Both the position numbers and the translations under genes were made by a program. Below the pieces are notes generated by a model. That model saw nothing but the letters and a program-made list of their open reading frames with translations. It did not search any database and was not told where the DNA came from. From Streptosporangiaceae bacterium (lineage in GTDB: Bacteria; Actinomycetota; Actinomycetes; Streptosporangiales; Streptosporangiaceae): DNA of 55,442 nt. Location: contig JASHOE010000254.1 of assembly GCA_030041275.1 (NCBI GenBank), forward strand, positions 1 to 55,442, written 5' to 3'. Shown piece after piece: positions 1 to 7,715 of this stretch; within the stretch, counting starts at the first letter, position 1, and the number at the start of each line of letters is the position of its first letter.

Positions 1-90
1 CCAGGTCAGCAGCACCCCGGCGATGATGAGCACGGCGGCCAGCAGCAGCCCCGCCGCGGACACCAGCGCGTCGAATGTCTTCCTGCGCAT
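1..90 (-). CDS. Partial membrane protein, paralogue of the cytochrome-b companion at 17267-17851
   Basis: Only the first 30 codons are present; the gene runs off the left edge. It starts MRRKTF and continues into one hydrophobic segment (residues about 8-29), the same layout as the MRRNTI start and first membrane segment of the 194-residue protein at 17267-17851. The start is set by an AAGGAG ribosome binding site about 8 bases upstream of the ATG. By analogy it may sit beside a second cytochrome b gene outside the window. This is inference from 30 residues, so homology is likely but not certain. Confidence 0.6.
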   Translation of the reverse strand, partial: MRRKTFDALVSAAGLLLAAVLIIAGVLLTW

Positions 91-207
91 TGTGTTTCTC
101 CTTGCGGTCTTCCGGGCTTGGTTGCCGGCCCGGCCAGTGGACTTCACTGACCGCAGCATCCCGCCCGCCCCCGGTGCCACAGCAGGGCCGACCGGCCTCG
201 GGCGAGC

Positions 208-221
208 GGGACCTACGGCCG
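208..221. promoter_or_regulatory. DosR-like box, one mismatch
   Basis: GGGAC-CTAC-GGCCG matches the GGGnC-N4-GnCCC pattern except at the last base. It lies about 120 bp upstream of the leftward partial gene. Single-mismatch boxes are common by chance at this G+C, so this is weak alone. Confidence 0.3.
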
Positions 222-262
222 CGGTTAGCGACGATCGATCAGGCAGAAGGTCACTCGTGGCG

Positions 263-276
263 CTGACCTTTGGCCC
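263..276. promoter_or_regulatory. DosR-like half box, two mismatches
   Basis: CTGAC-CTTT-GGCCC has a perfect right arm and a degenerate left arm. It sits in the divergent region, within 60 bp of the 208-221 site. Confidence 0.25.
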
Positions 277-439
277 TATAGCCAGCAGCCCGGGAACGGT
301 GATGTGAATGTGGCGGGAGGGACCGTTTCTAGAAAGAGTCGCGGAGCTACTGGCCTACTTGCCAGCACACCTGCGAAATCTGGATCCGCGAGAGGCGGAC
401 GGGTCCCTCCCGCTCGCATGGCCAATAGTCGGCTTTCTA

Positions 440-453
440 AGGTCCTAGGCCCC
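440..453. promoter_or_regulatory. DosR-like box upstream of the CBS-PNPOx-ADH operon
   Basis: AGGTC-CTAG-GCCCC differs from the pattern only at the first base. It is centred about 70 bp upstream of the GTG start at 517, a usual activator position. Confidence 0.4.
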
Positions 454-516
454 TACTGGCCAGCTTGGTGAGCTGCAAGGCTCGGCACAAGCAGATAGCT
501 GAGGAGATGATCGGGC

Positions 517-1152
517 GTGACCACAGTCGGCGACGTGATGACCCGCAATGTTGTCGCGGTGCGGAAAGATGCCCGGTTCAAGGACATCGTTCACGTGATG
601 CGTGCGCGGCGGTTCAGCGCCTTCCCGGTGCTGGACGATGACAACCGCGTGATCGGCGTCGTCTCCGAGGACGACCTGCTCATACGGCGAGCCATTGCCG
701 AGCCCGGAGCAGGTCCGCGATTTCTCCTCGGCCATGCGGATCGCGCCAAGGCCGCAGGGCTGACAGCGGCCGAGCTGATGACCACACCGGCCATCACGGT
801 CCGTGTCGATGCGACGGTTGCTGAGGCTGCCAGGAAGATGCACGCCAAGCACGTCAAGCGGCTGCCCGTCGTGACTTCTGATAGGCGCCTGGTCGGAGTC
901 GTGAGCCGGGTGGACCTCCTGGGTGAGTACGACCGGCCCGATGCCGAGATCAGGACCGAGATCATCAAGCGGGTCATCGAGTCCGAGTTCGTGCTGGAGA
1001 GCCTCGCTTTCACAGTGACCGTTGAGTCCGGTGTGGTAACGATGGCAGGCCCGGTCGAGAGAAAGGATGTGGCGGTCAGCTTGCTCGACGAGGTCCGGCG
1101 AGTGGCCGGTGTCGTGGCCCTGCGGGACCGGCTCAGTTACCCACAGGCCTGA
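517..1152 (+). CDS. CBS-domain pair with C-terminal BON domain
   Basis: This 211-residue soluble protein has two CBS motifs (about residues 1-60 and 85-140; MTTVGDVMTRNVVAV and AAELMTTPAITV mark their starts) followed by a BON domain (about 145-205, containing SGVVTMAGPVERKD). CBS pairs usually bind adenine nucleotides and BON domains often bind lipid or phospholipid, so an energy- or envelope-sensing role is an inference. The GTG start is preceded by GAGGAG. It leads a three-gene operon (40-bp and 27-bp gaps) with a flavin-fold protein and an alcohol dehydrogenase. A paralogue of the same architecture is at 6291-6935. CBS and BON assignments are confident; the ligand is unknown. Confidence 0.9.
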   Translation: MTTVGDVMTRNVVAVRKDARFKDIVHVMRARRFSAFPVLDDDNRVIGVVSEDDLLIRRAIAEPGAGPRFLLGHADRAKAAGLTAAELMTTPAITVRVDATVAEAARKMHAKHVKRLPVVTSDRRLVGVVSRVDLLGEYDRPDAEIRTEIIKRVIESEFVLESLAFTVTVESGVVTMAGPVERKDVAVSLLDEVRRVAGVVALRDRLSYPQA

Positions 1153-1192
1153 CTGGGCAGGCTCGTCACCATCGAACGGAGGGAGAGGCACC

Positions 1193-1624
1193 GTGTCCGA
1201 TGTGGTGCTGGAAGAGCTAGACGAAGCCGAGTGCCAGCGGCTGATCGCACCAGGAGGCATCGGCAGGCTGGTCTTTTCCGGTAGCTGGGACCTGACTGTG
1301 CTGCCGGTCAACTACAAGTTCTACAACGGCGCTATCTTGTTCCGGACCGCTCAGCACGGTTCGACAGAGGAAGACCTGCGCACCGGAATTGCGCACGCGG
1401 AGTACCGGGTGGCGTTCGAGGTCGACGACTTCGACCCGGTGGCGCGCGAAGGATGGAGCGTTCTGGTCCAGGGGCCGGCGCACCACCTCGATTCGCAATC
1501 GGAGCGCGCACAGGCAGCGGGGGCCGGGGTGGTGCCGTGGCCAGACGGTGAGCGCGAGCATTTCATCAGCATCACCCCCGCCCGGATAACTGGCAGGCGC
1601 ATCAGGCGCGGGTCGGCCCCATAG
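1193..1624 (+). CDS. Pyridoxamine 5'-phosphate oxidase-fold protein
   Basis: This 143-residue protein has the split-barrel flavin-binding signature: LDEAECQRLI, then GIGRLVF, LPVNYKF and ILFRTA, and GWSVLVQGPA in the second half. Family members bind FMN, F420 or heme, or are nitroreductase-like; none of these can be chosen here. The GTG at 1193 follows GGAGGGAGAGG and fits the family N-terminus, so the upstream in-frame extension was dropped. Two relatives occur at 6956-7621 and 16418-16900. Members of this family are prominent in DosR regulons. Confidence 0.88.
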   Translation: MSDVVLEELDEAECQRLIAPGGIGRLVFSGSWDLTVLPVNYKFYNGAILFRTAQHGSTEEDLRTGIAHAEYRVAFEVDDFDPVAREGWSVLVQGPAHHLDSQSERAQAAGAGVVPWPDGEREHFISITPARITGRRIRRGSAP

Positions 1625-1651
1625 CCACCAGCGAGAGGTAGGAGCAGTCCG

Positions 1652-2692
1652 ATGCGAGCGATGGTGTACCACAGGCCGGGGCACGCGACCCTGACGGATA
1701 TGCCCGATCCAGAGATGACCCACGAGGCCGATGCGGTCGTCCGCGTCGAGGCGGCAAGCATTTGCGGAACTGACCTGCACATCTTGGCCGGGGATGTGCC
1801 GTCCGTGCGAGACGGCCGGATCCTCGGCCACGAGGCGGTGGGCACTGTTGTCGACGTGGGCAGCGCAGTCCGCATCGTCGGCCCCGGCGACCGGGTGCTG
1901 GTTTCCAGCATCTCCGCTTGTGGGAGCTGCCGTTACTGTCGTGAGGCCCACTATGGCCAGTGCCTGGGCGGCGGCGGCTGGATCCTGGGCCGGACCTATG
2001 ACGGGGCACAGGCCGAGTACGTGCGGGTGCCGTTCGCCGATACGTCCACCCACCCCGTGCCCGACGGCGTAGCTGACGAAGAGGCTCTCATGCTGTCCGA
2101 GCTGCTCCCGACGGGCTACGAGGTCGGAGTGCTGAAGGCCGGAGTCTGGCCAGGGGACGTCGTGGTAGTGATCGGCTGTGGCCCGGTTGGGCTGACCGCC
2201 ATGATGGGGGCGAGGCTTTTCAGCCCTAGCCACATTGTCGCCATCGACCGTGCCGACGCCCGGCTCGAGGCCGCCACGGAATTCGGCGCTGACATCATGA
2301 TCAATGACTCGGCCGGCGACCCGCTGTCGGTTGTCCGTTCGGTCACCGATGGCCTCGGCGCGGATGTCGTCATTGAGGCTGTGGGCCGGCCAGAAACCTT
2401 CGAGCTCGCCGTCCAGCTCGGCAGGCCCGGGGCGCGGATCGCGAACATCGGGGTGCACGGCAGGCCCGCGGCGCTGCACCTGGAGGACCAGTGGACCAGG
2501 GACATCACGCTCACGACGGGGCTGGTGGACACTTATTCGGTGCCGGCGCTACTCCGGCTCCTTGCCAGCCGACAGCTAGACGCGCGGAAGTTCGTGACGC
2601 ATCGATTCCCATTCGCCGATTTCGAGCATGCCTACGACGTATTCGCCAGGTCCGCTGACACTGGCGCACTGAAGGTAGTCCTCACTCCCTAG
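1652..2692 (+). CDS. Zinc-dependent alcohol dehydrogenase
   Basis: This 346-residue medium-chain dehydrogenase has catalytic-zinc residues in SICGTDLH and GHEAVG, the structural-zinc cysteines in ACGSCRYCREAHYGQC, and the Rossmann glycines in GCGPVGL. The substrate is unknown; the likely job is NAD(P)-linked alcohol/aldehyde turnover. It is last in the operon starting at 517 and has a clear GAGAGGTAGGAG ribosome binding site. It is not a close copy of the dehydrogenase at 10555-11565, so the two were probably recruited separately. Confidence 0.92.
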   Translation: MRAMVYHRPGHATLTDMPDPEMTHEADAVVRVEAASICGTDLHILAGDVPSVRDGRILGHEAVGTVVDVGSAVRIVGPGDRVLVSSISACGSCRYCREAHYGQCLGGGGWILGRTYDGAQAEYVRVPFADTSTHPVPDGVADEEALMLSELLPTGYEVGVLKAGVWPGDVVVVIGCGPVGLTAMMGARLFSPSHIVAIDRADARLEAATEFGADIMINDSAGDPLSVVRSVTDGLGADVVIEAVGRPETFELAVQLGRPGARIANIGVHGRPAALHLEDQWTRDITLTTGLVDTYSVPALLRLLASRQLDARKFVTHRFPFADFEHAYDVFARSADTGALKVVLTP

Positions 2693-2725
2693 CCCAGCCT
2701 GTTCCGCCACGCATGCCGGGTCGAG

Positions 2726-2763
2726 CGGCGAGACGGGCTCGCCGACCGTTGCGGGGCGGTCGG
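2726..2763 (+). terminator. Twin-hairpin terminator after the alcohol dehydrogenase operon
   Basis: CGGCGAG (2726-2732) pairs with CTCGCCG (2738-2744), and CCGACCG (2742-2748) pairs with CGGTCGG (2757-2763). The two hairpins overlap slightly, 34 bp after the stop codon, with no T-run, as is common in actinobacteria. Confidence 0.5.
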
Positions 2764-2791
2764 TCGCGAGAGCCCACTGGTCGGGTAAGGG

Positions 2792-2805
2792 GGGACATTG
2801 GTCCC
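2792..2805. promoter_or_regulatory. Perfect DosR-like box
   Basis: GGGAC-ATTG-GTCCC has perfect arms and is centred about 65 bp upstream of the ATG at 2864. Its presence argues against the alternative start at 2798, which would place the box inside the coding region. Confidence 0.6.
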
Positions 2806-2863
2806 GGCGCTGTGGCCCGTTTGCCCGTGCCACGGACCTGGGACCGCTGACCAGGCTTGTGCT

Positions 2864-5578
2864 ATGAGAACCTCGTCGCAGCCAAGCTACGCTCTCCTGG
2901 CTGACGGCAGCACAATCGCCATCCGCGCTGCGCGGCCCGACGACTGCGGTGACGTCCGCCAGATGCACGAGCAAATGTCGCCGGACAACACCTATCTCCG
3001 GTTCTTCAGCCTGAGTTCGGTGGCACCCGAGCGAGAGGCTCAGCGGATCTGCCGCCCGGAGAGTCCTGATCATGCCGCTCTGCTGGCTCATCGCGAGGGT
3101 CGTCTGGTCGGGGTGGCAAGCTACGAGCTGACCCGGCAACCGGGCGTGGCCGAGATCGCGTTCGCTGTGCCCGACGATATGCACGGCCGCGGGGTGGCGA
3201 CCCTGCTCCTTGAGCATCTTGTCTCGCTGGCCAGGCGGCGCGGCCTGACCGCATTCTCCGGCGAAACGCTGCCGGAAAACAGACCGATGCAGAAGGTGTT
3301 TGCTGACGCAGGGCTTCCGGTCGAGCGTCATTTCTCGAACGGCATGATCGACGTCACTATTCCGCTGCCGAATCATGACGGTGCCCAGCTTGACCACTAC
3401 CTAGAAGCCGTCGCAACGCGCGCGAGCCGGGCCGACGTGGCCAGCCTGGCGCATCTGCTGCGCCCGGCATCGGTTGCGGTGATCGGTGCTGGCCGCCGCC
3501 GCGGGTCGGTAGGCCGAGAAATCCTGCACAACGTCGTCGCTGGCGGGTTTGACGGACCTATCTATGCGGTCAACCGGTACGGCAGGTCGATGGAAGGACT
3601 GGCCTGCCTGGCCTCCGCGGATGACTTGCCCGTCGGCACCGAGCTGGCTGTGATCGCGGTGCCGGCGCACGAGGTGCCGGCTGTGGCCGCGCAGTGCGGT
3701 CAGAAAGGTGTGCGCGCGCTGGTGGTGATCACGTCTGGCCTTGGTGCTGGTGGCGGCGCAGACCTGCTGGCGATCTGCCGGCGCTACGGGATGCGGCTGG
3801 TCGGCCCCAACTGCTTCGGGCTGGCGACGAGCACGCCGCGGCTCAACGCCACGTTTGCCTTGGAAGTGCCGCTCGGTGGTGCGGCTGGCCTCGTGGTGCA
3901 GTCCGGGGGCGTGGGCATCGCCATGCTCGAGCACCTCAGACGGCTCGGCATCGGCGTATCCTCCTTCGCCTCGGTCGGCGACAAATACGACGTGTCCAGC
4001 AACGACATGCTCATGTGGTGGGAACAGGACGAGGAGACGAAACTCGCGATCCTCTACGTGGAATCGTTCGGCAATCCGCGCGCTTTCGCCCGCACCGCCA
4101 GGCGGGTCGGCCGCGCGCTGCCGGTCCTGACCGTAGTCGGCGGTCGGTCCACCGCCGGACAGCGCGCGGCGGCGTCGCACACGGCGGCGTCCGCGACGCC
4201 GCTAGTCACGCAAGACGCGCTATTCAGGCAAGCCGGCATCATCGCCACGCACAGTCTGGGCGAACTGGTGGACGCGACCGCCCTGCTGGCCTGCCAGCCG
4301 CGGCTGTCCGGGCGCAGGGTCGCGATCGTGTCGAACGCCGGGGGGGCCGGCGTGCTGGCTGCTGACGCGTGCGGCGATTGCGGGCTTGTTGTCGCCACGC
4401 TCGGCAGCGCTACGCGGCGCAGGCTGGCCAGGCTGCTGCCGCCGGGTGCTGCGGTAGCCGGCCCGGTCGACACGGGCGCCGCGGTGCCGGTGGCGACGTT
4501 CCGTGCGTGCATCGAGGCGGTGGCGGCCGACGAGGGCGTCGACGCTGTACTGGTTCTGGAGGTGCCCACTGCTGTGGCGGACCTCAGGGCGGCGATCAGC
4601 ACGGCTCAGGTGGTCAAGCCAATGGCCGCGGTGCTACTCGGCCAGCCCGAGTCGGTCTGCTTGCTGCCACTCGGCACTGCTGACGACTCCGCCACCGCGA
4701 CCGGCGAGCCGCCCGTCGTCGCCAGGGAGCCGCGGCGCCTGCCCGTGTACAGCTATCCGGAGAACGCCGCCAGCGCCCTGGCACACGCAGCTAGGTATGA
4801 GGAGTGGCGCACGGCACAGCATGGGCAGGTGCCCGAGTTCGACGACGTGGACCCCGCCGGGGCGCAGGCTATAGCTGCAGCGTTCCTGGCAGCGAACCCC
4901 GAGGGCGGCTGGCTCGCAGGTACTGACGCCGCCTCACTGGTGGCATGCTACGGCGTGCCCGTGGTGGCCACCGAACCGGTCGCCGACCCGGCGTCCGCTG
5001 TCGCGGCGGCGGCGCGGATTGGCAGCCGCGTCGTGCTTAAGGCCGAGGCAGCTGAGGTGCTGCACAAGACACAAGCGGGCGCGGTTCGGCTCGATCTGCG
5101 GGCCGATGCGGATGTGGCGGCGGCGTACGCCGAGCTGGCGGCCGCATTTGGCGACAGGCTGCAGCGAGTGCTGGTACAGCCGATGGTGCCCGGCGGCGTC
5201 GAGACGATCGTGGGCGTGGTGCAGGAGCCAGTGTTTGGTCCGCTGGTGGTATTTGGTCTTGGCGGGGTGGCCACGGACGTGCTCGCGGACCGGTCGGCGC
5301 GGCTGACGCCGCTGACCGACGCCGACGCGGCAGCCATGATTGTCGAGGTACGGGCGGCGCCGCTGCTGACTGGGAAGGCCGGGTCACCGGCCGTGGACAC
5401 GGCCAAGCTGGCTGAGCTGCTGCTGCGAGTGTCGCGGCTGGCTGACGACCTGCCTGTGGTGGCCGAGCTGGACCTCAATCCGGTTATCGCGCGCCCAGAC
5501 GGGGTGTACCCGGTGGACGTGCGCGTACGTCTCGCCCCAGCGCCGCCGCACGACCCCTTCTTGCGCCAGCTCCGCTGA
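2864..5578 (+). CDS. GNAT acetyltransferase fused to ADP-forming acyl-CoA synthetase
   Basis: In this 904-residue fusion the N-terminal GNAT domain (about residues 10-180, with VPDDMHGRGVATLLLEHL as the acetyl-CoA loop) precedes a CoA-binding Rossmann domain (about 195-290), succinyl-CoA-ligase-like domains (about 300-460) and a C-terminal ATP-grasp domain (about 660-900). This is the protein-lysine acetyltransferase (Pat/PatZ-like) architecture with GNAT at the N terminus. The phospho-histidine loop reads RAAASHTAAS, so the histidine of active ADP-forming synthetases is present. It could therefore be a working synthetase, a regulator of acetyl-CoA synthetase by acetylation, or both. The ATG at 2864 opens the conserved region and leaves the DosR-like box in the promoter. 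Confidence 0.88.
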   Translation: MRTSSQPSYALLADGSTIAIRAARPDDCGDVRQMHEQMSPDNTYLRFFSLSSVAPEREAQRICRPESPDHAALLAHREGRLVGVASYELTRQPGVAEIAFAVPDDMHGRGVATLLLEHLVSLARRRGLTAFSGETLPENRPMQKVFADAGLPVERHFSNGMIDVTIPLPNHDGAQLDHYLEAVATRASRADVASLAHLLRPASVAVIGAGRRRGSVGREILHNVVAGGFDGPIYAVNRYGRSMEGLACLASADDLPVGTELAVIAVPAHEVPAVAAQCGQKGVRALVVITSGLGAGGGADLLAICRRYGMRLVGPNCFGLATSTPRLNATFALEVPLGGAAGLVVQSGGVGIAMLEHLRRLGIGVSSFASVGDKYDVSSNDMLMWWEQDEETKLAILYVESFGNPRAFARTARRVGRALPVLTVVGGRSTAGQRAAASHTAASATPLVTQDALFRQAGIIATHSLGELVDATALLACQPRLSGRRVAIVSNAGGAGVLAADACGDCGLVVATLGSATRRRLARLLPPGAAVAGPVDTGAAVPVATFRACIEAVAADEGVDAVLVLEVPTAVADLRAAISTAQVVKPMAAVLLGQPESVCLLPLGTADDSATATGEPPVVAREPRRLPVYSYPENAASALAHAARYEEWRTAQHGQVPEFDDVDPAGAQAIAAAFLAANPEGGWLAGTDAASLVACYGVPVVATEPVADPASAVAAAARIGSRVVLKAEAAEVLHKTQAGAVRLDLRADADVAAAYAELAAAFGDRLQRVLVQPMVPGGVETIVGVVQEPVFGPLVVFGLGGVATDVLADRSARLTPLTDADAAAMIVEVRAAPLLTGKAGSPAVDTAKLAELLLRVSRLADDLPVVAELDLNPVIARPDGVYPVDVRVRLAPAPPHDPFLRQLR

Positions 5579-5667
5579 CACCCCCGCGAAGGTGCGCGCC
5601 GCGTCCACGGCCAGGCGCTGTGGTTCGCTGTGTGCCAGGCCGAGGCCGAGGCCAGGCGAACGCGCCT

Positions 5668-5681
5668 GGGACCAACGTCCT
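5668..5681. promoter_or_regulatory. DosR-like box upstream of the USP-CBS-HTH operon
   Basis: GGGAC-CAAC-GTCCT has one mismatch, in the last base, and is centred about 85 bp before the ATG at 5760. Confidence 0.45.
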
Positions 5682-5759
5682 CGTTCCCGGAACCTTTTGA
5701 CCCTGCATTCGCCTGCAGGAATGGGCAAACCTGTAGGTGGATCCTGGAGGGGAGCGGAC

Positions 5760-6254
5760 ATGAGCGAACAGCACGAGTCGGCCCGGCGAATCGTCGTCGG
5801 AGTGGACGGATCGCCCTCGTCCAAGGCCGCGCTGGCGTGGGCGGTCCGGCAGGCCGGGCTGACCGGCGCTAGCGTCGACGCCGTCATCGCCTGGCACTAC
5901 CCGCCCATGGTCATGGGCGTACCATTCGCGCCCCTCGAAGTGCTGGACGCGGCGGCTTGCTCTGAGCATGCCGCTCAGGTGCTGAACGGCGCAATCTCGG
6001 AAACGGTGGACCCGGGCGGATCAGTCAAGATCAGCTCGACCGTACGGGCTGGCAGCGCGTACGAGGTTCTGCTTGATGCATCCAAAGGTGCCGATCTGCT
6101 AGTCGTCGGCAGTCGCGGACACGGCGGTTTCACGGAGGCGCTGCTGGGTTCCGTCAGTCAGGCTTGCGTCCACCACGCGCACTGCCCGGTCGTCATCATC
6201 AGGGGCTCAGTTCGCGCGCCTGGCCCAACGACTCAGCAGGGCGGCCGGATGTAA
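5760..6254 (+). CDS. Universal stress protein (single domain)
   Basis: This 164-residue UspA-fold protein begins its core with RIVVGVDGSPSSKAAL and keeps the ATP-binding loop GSRGHGG followed by LLGSVS, matching G-x2-G-x9-G-S. It should bind ATP. The ATG at 5760 follows GGAGGGGAGCGG. It heads an operon with the CBS-BON gene (36-bp gap) and the HTH-flavin gene (20-bp gap). It is one of six USPs in the window; single- and double-domain USPs are hallmark DosR regulon products. Confidence 0.93.
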   Translation: MSEQHESARRIVVGVDGSPSSKAALAWAVRQAGLTGASVDAVIAWHYPPMVMGVPFAPLEVLDAAACSEHAAQVLNGAISETVDPGGSVKISSTVRAGSAYEVLLDASKGADLLVVGSRGHGGFTEALLGSVSQACVHHAHCPVVIIRGSVRAPGPTTQQGGRM

Positions 6255-6290
6255 GTCGGCCCTCGGTTGATCCTGCGGGAGGAGAGTCCG

Positions 6291-6935
6291 ATGGGTACAA
6301 CTGTTGCAGACGTGATGACCACCAAGGTCGTCGCCGTGACAAGGAAAGCTGATTTCAAGGAGCTTGCCAGGGTGCTGCGAGAGTTCCGGGTGAGCGCCTG
6401 CCCGGTCATCAATGACGAGGGTCGGGTCGTCGGCGTGGTGTCCGAGGCCGACCTGCTGTACAAGGTGGCCGACTGCGAGCTACCGGCCGGCCTGATCCGG
6501 CTGCGTTGGAAGCTGGGCGAGGAATCCAAGATCACCGCGGTGACTGCTGGCCAGCTCATGACCTCACCGGCCGTGACCATTCACGCCGATGCGCCGGTTC
6601 AAGTTGCCGCCCGGGTGATGCGGGACAGGCGCTTGAAGCGGCTGCCCGTCGTCGGCGCTCAGGGCGAGCTGATCGGAATCGTCAGCCGGGTAGATCTGCT
6701 CGGCGTGTATGACCGGCCAGATGAGGACATCCTCGCCGAGATCTGCCGCGTGGCCACCGAGGAGTTCGGGGTTTGCCCCGAGGACCTCGACGCGACCGTC
6801 TCGTCCGGTGTGGTGACGCTGGCTGGATCAGTGGCATTGCAGCAAACGGCGCTCGAACTGGCCGCCCGGCTACGGCACGTGGAGGGTGTGGTCGCTGTTC
6901 GCGACCGGCTCATGGTCGGCGAGGCGATTGGCTGA
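6291..6935 (+). CDS. CBS-domain pair with C-terminal BON domain (paralogue 2)
   Basis: This 214-residue protein has the same architecture as 517-1152: CBS1 starting MGTTVADVMTTKVVAV, CBS2 at AGQLMTSPAVTI, a shared VSRVDLLGVYDRPDEDI linker, then BON with SGVVTLAGSVALQQ. The shared linker and order point to duplication of one ancestor. The ATG at 6291 follows GGGAGGAGAG. It sits between a USP and an HTH/flavin-fold gene, so the operon couples nucleotide sensing with possible transcriptional control. Confidence 0.9.
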   Translation: MGTTVADVMTTKVVAVTRKADFKELARVLREFRVSACPVINDEGRVVGVVSEADLLYKVADCELPAGLIRLRWKLGEESKITAVTAGQLMTSPAVTIHADAPVQVAARVMRDRRLKRLPVVGAQGELIGIVSRVDLLGVYDRPDEDILAEICRVATEEFGVCPEDLDATVSSGVVTLAGSVALQQTALELAARLRHVEGVVAVRDRLMVGEAIG

Positions 6936-6955
6936 AACCCGACCGGGAGGGAAGC

Positions 6956-7621
6956 ATGGCAGCCAACACGACAACCGGCGGAACCGATTTCGGCCGCCGC
7001 ATTCGCGAGCAGCGCGAGCAAGCTGGCCTCAGCCGTACTGAAACCGCAGAGCGGGCTGGGCTTGTACCGCAGTACCTCATCTACCTGGAGACCAGTCCCG
7101 ATTCTGCACCGACGCAGGCGACGCTGATCCGGCTGGCCGCTGCGCTCGGCACGTCTGTCAGCGCGTTGTCCGGCGCAGGGCTCAACGTGCCGCCTGGTCA
7201 GCGCGGCGCGGCGGTGAAACCCGTACTGGCGACCCTGTCCGCCGAGGAGTGCCAGGCCCTCATCGCGGGCGGCGGTGTCGGACGGGTGCTGTTCGTCGAG
7301 GCGGGTCGCGGACCTGTCGCAATCCCGGTCAACTACCGCATGGACGGCGATGATGTCGTGTTCCGGACCGGCGGCGACGCTCGGCTGACTGACAGCCTGC
7401 GGCAGGCGAGCGTCTCGTTCGACGTCGATCACCTGGACGACGCCCTCGCCGAAGGCTGGAGCGTCCTGCTCACGGGGACGGCCGCCGTGGTGACCGAGCC
7501 TGACGAACTCGACCACGTCAGGTCGCTCGGAATCGAGCCATGGGCCGGAGGTGTAAGGCAGACGTTCGTGCGGCTGCGGGTGCACCAGGTCACGGGCCGG
7601 GCCATCCGCGCGACAGGCTAG
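6956..7621 (+). CDS. XRE helix-turn-helix fused to pyridoxamine-phosphate-oxidase-fold domain
   Basis: In this 221-residue two-domain protein, residues about 10-75 form an XRE/Cro helix-turn-helix (RRIREQREQAGLSRTE, then LIRLAAALGTSVSAL). Residues about 85-220 form a flavin split barrel (LSAEECQALIAGGGVGRVLF, IPVNYRM, GWSVLLTGTAA). A DNA-binding domain on a flavin/F420/heme-fold domain suggests a redox- or cofactor-sensing transcription factor; this is inference. The ATG at 6956 follows GGGAGGGAAGC. Some DosR-like regulons contain such fusions, but no target can be assigned from sequence alone. Confidence 0.88.
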   Translation: MAANTTTGGTDFGRRIREQREQAGLSRTETAERAGLVPQYLIYLETSPDSAPTQATLIRLAAALGTSVSALSGAGLNVPPGQRGAAVKPVLATLSAEECQALIAGGGVGRVLFVEAGRGPVAIPVNYRMDGDDVVFRTGGDARLTDSLRQASVSFDVDHLDDALAEGWSVLLTGTAAVVTEPDELDHVRSLGIEPWAGGVRQTFVRLRVHQVTGRAIRATG

Positions 7622-7660
7622 CGTCCTCGAGCGCGGCCGCGGCTATAGACCCCGGCAGCG

Positions 7661-7674
7661 GGGCCGTTGGTCCC
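7661..7674. promoter_or_regulatory. Perfect DosR-like box upstream of nitroreductase
   Basis: GGGCC-GTTG-GTCCC has perfect arms and is centred about 48 bp upstream of the ATG at 7716. It is followed by a segment (7684-7713) that recurs before the DUF4331 gene. Confidence 0.6.
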
Positions 7675-7715
7675 TACCTGGCGCCGAAACTTTCGGTCAT
7701 CCTGCGGGCGAGGCG

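Larger units (their letters stand above)
91..516. other. 426-bp divergent intergenic region
   Basis: This region separates the leftward partial gene from the rightward CBS-BON operon. I see no convincing protein gene. It holds three DosR-like inverted repeats (208-221, 263-276, 440-453) listed separately. The first two would suit the leftward gene and the third the rightward operon. Confidence 0.5.
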
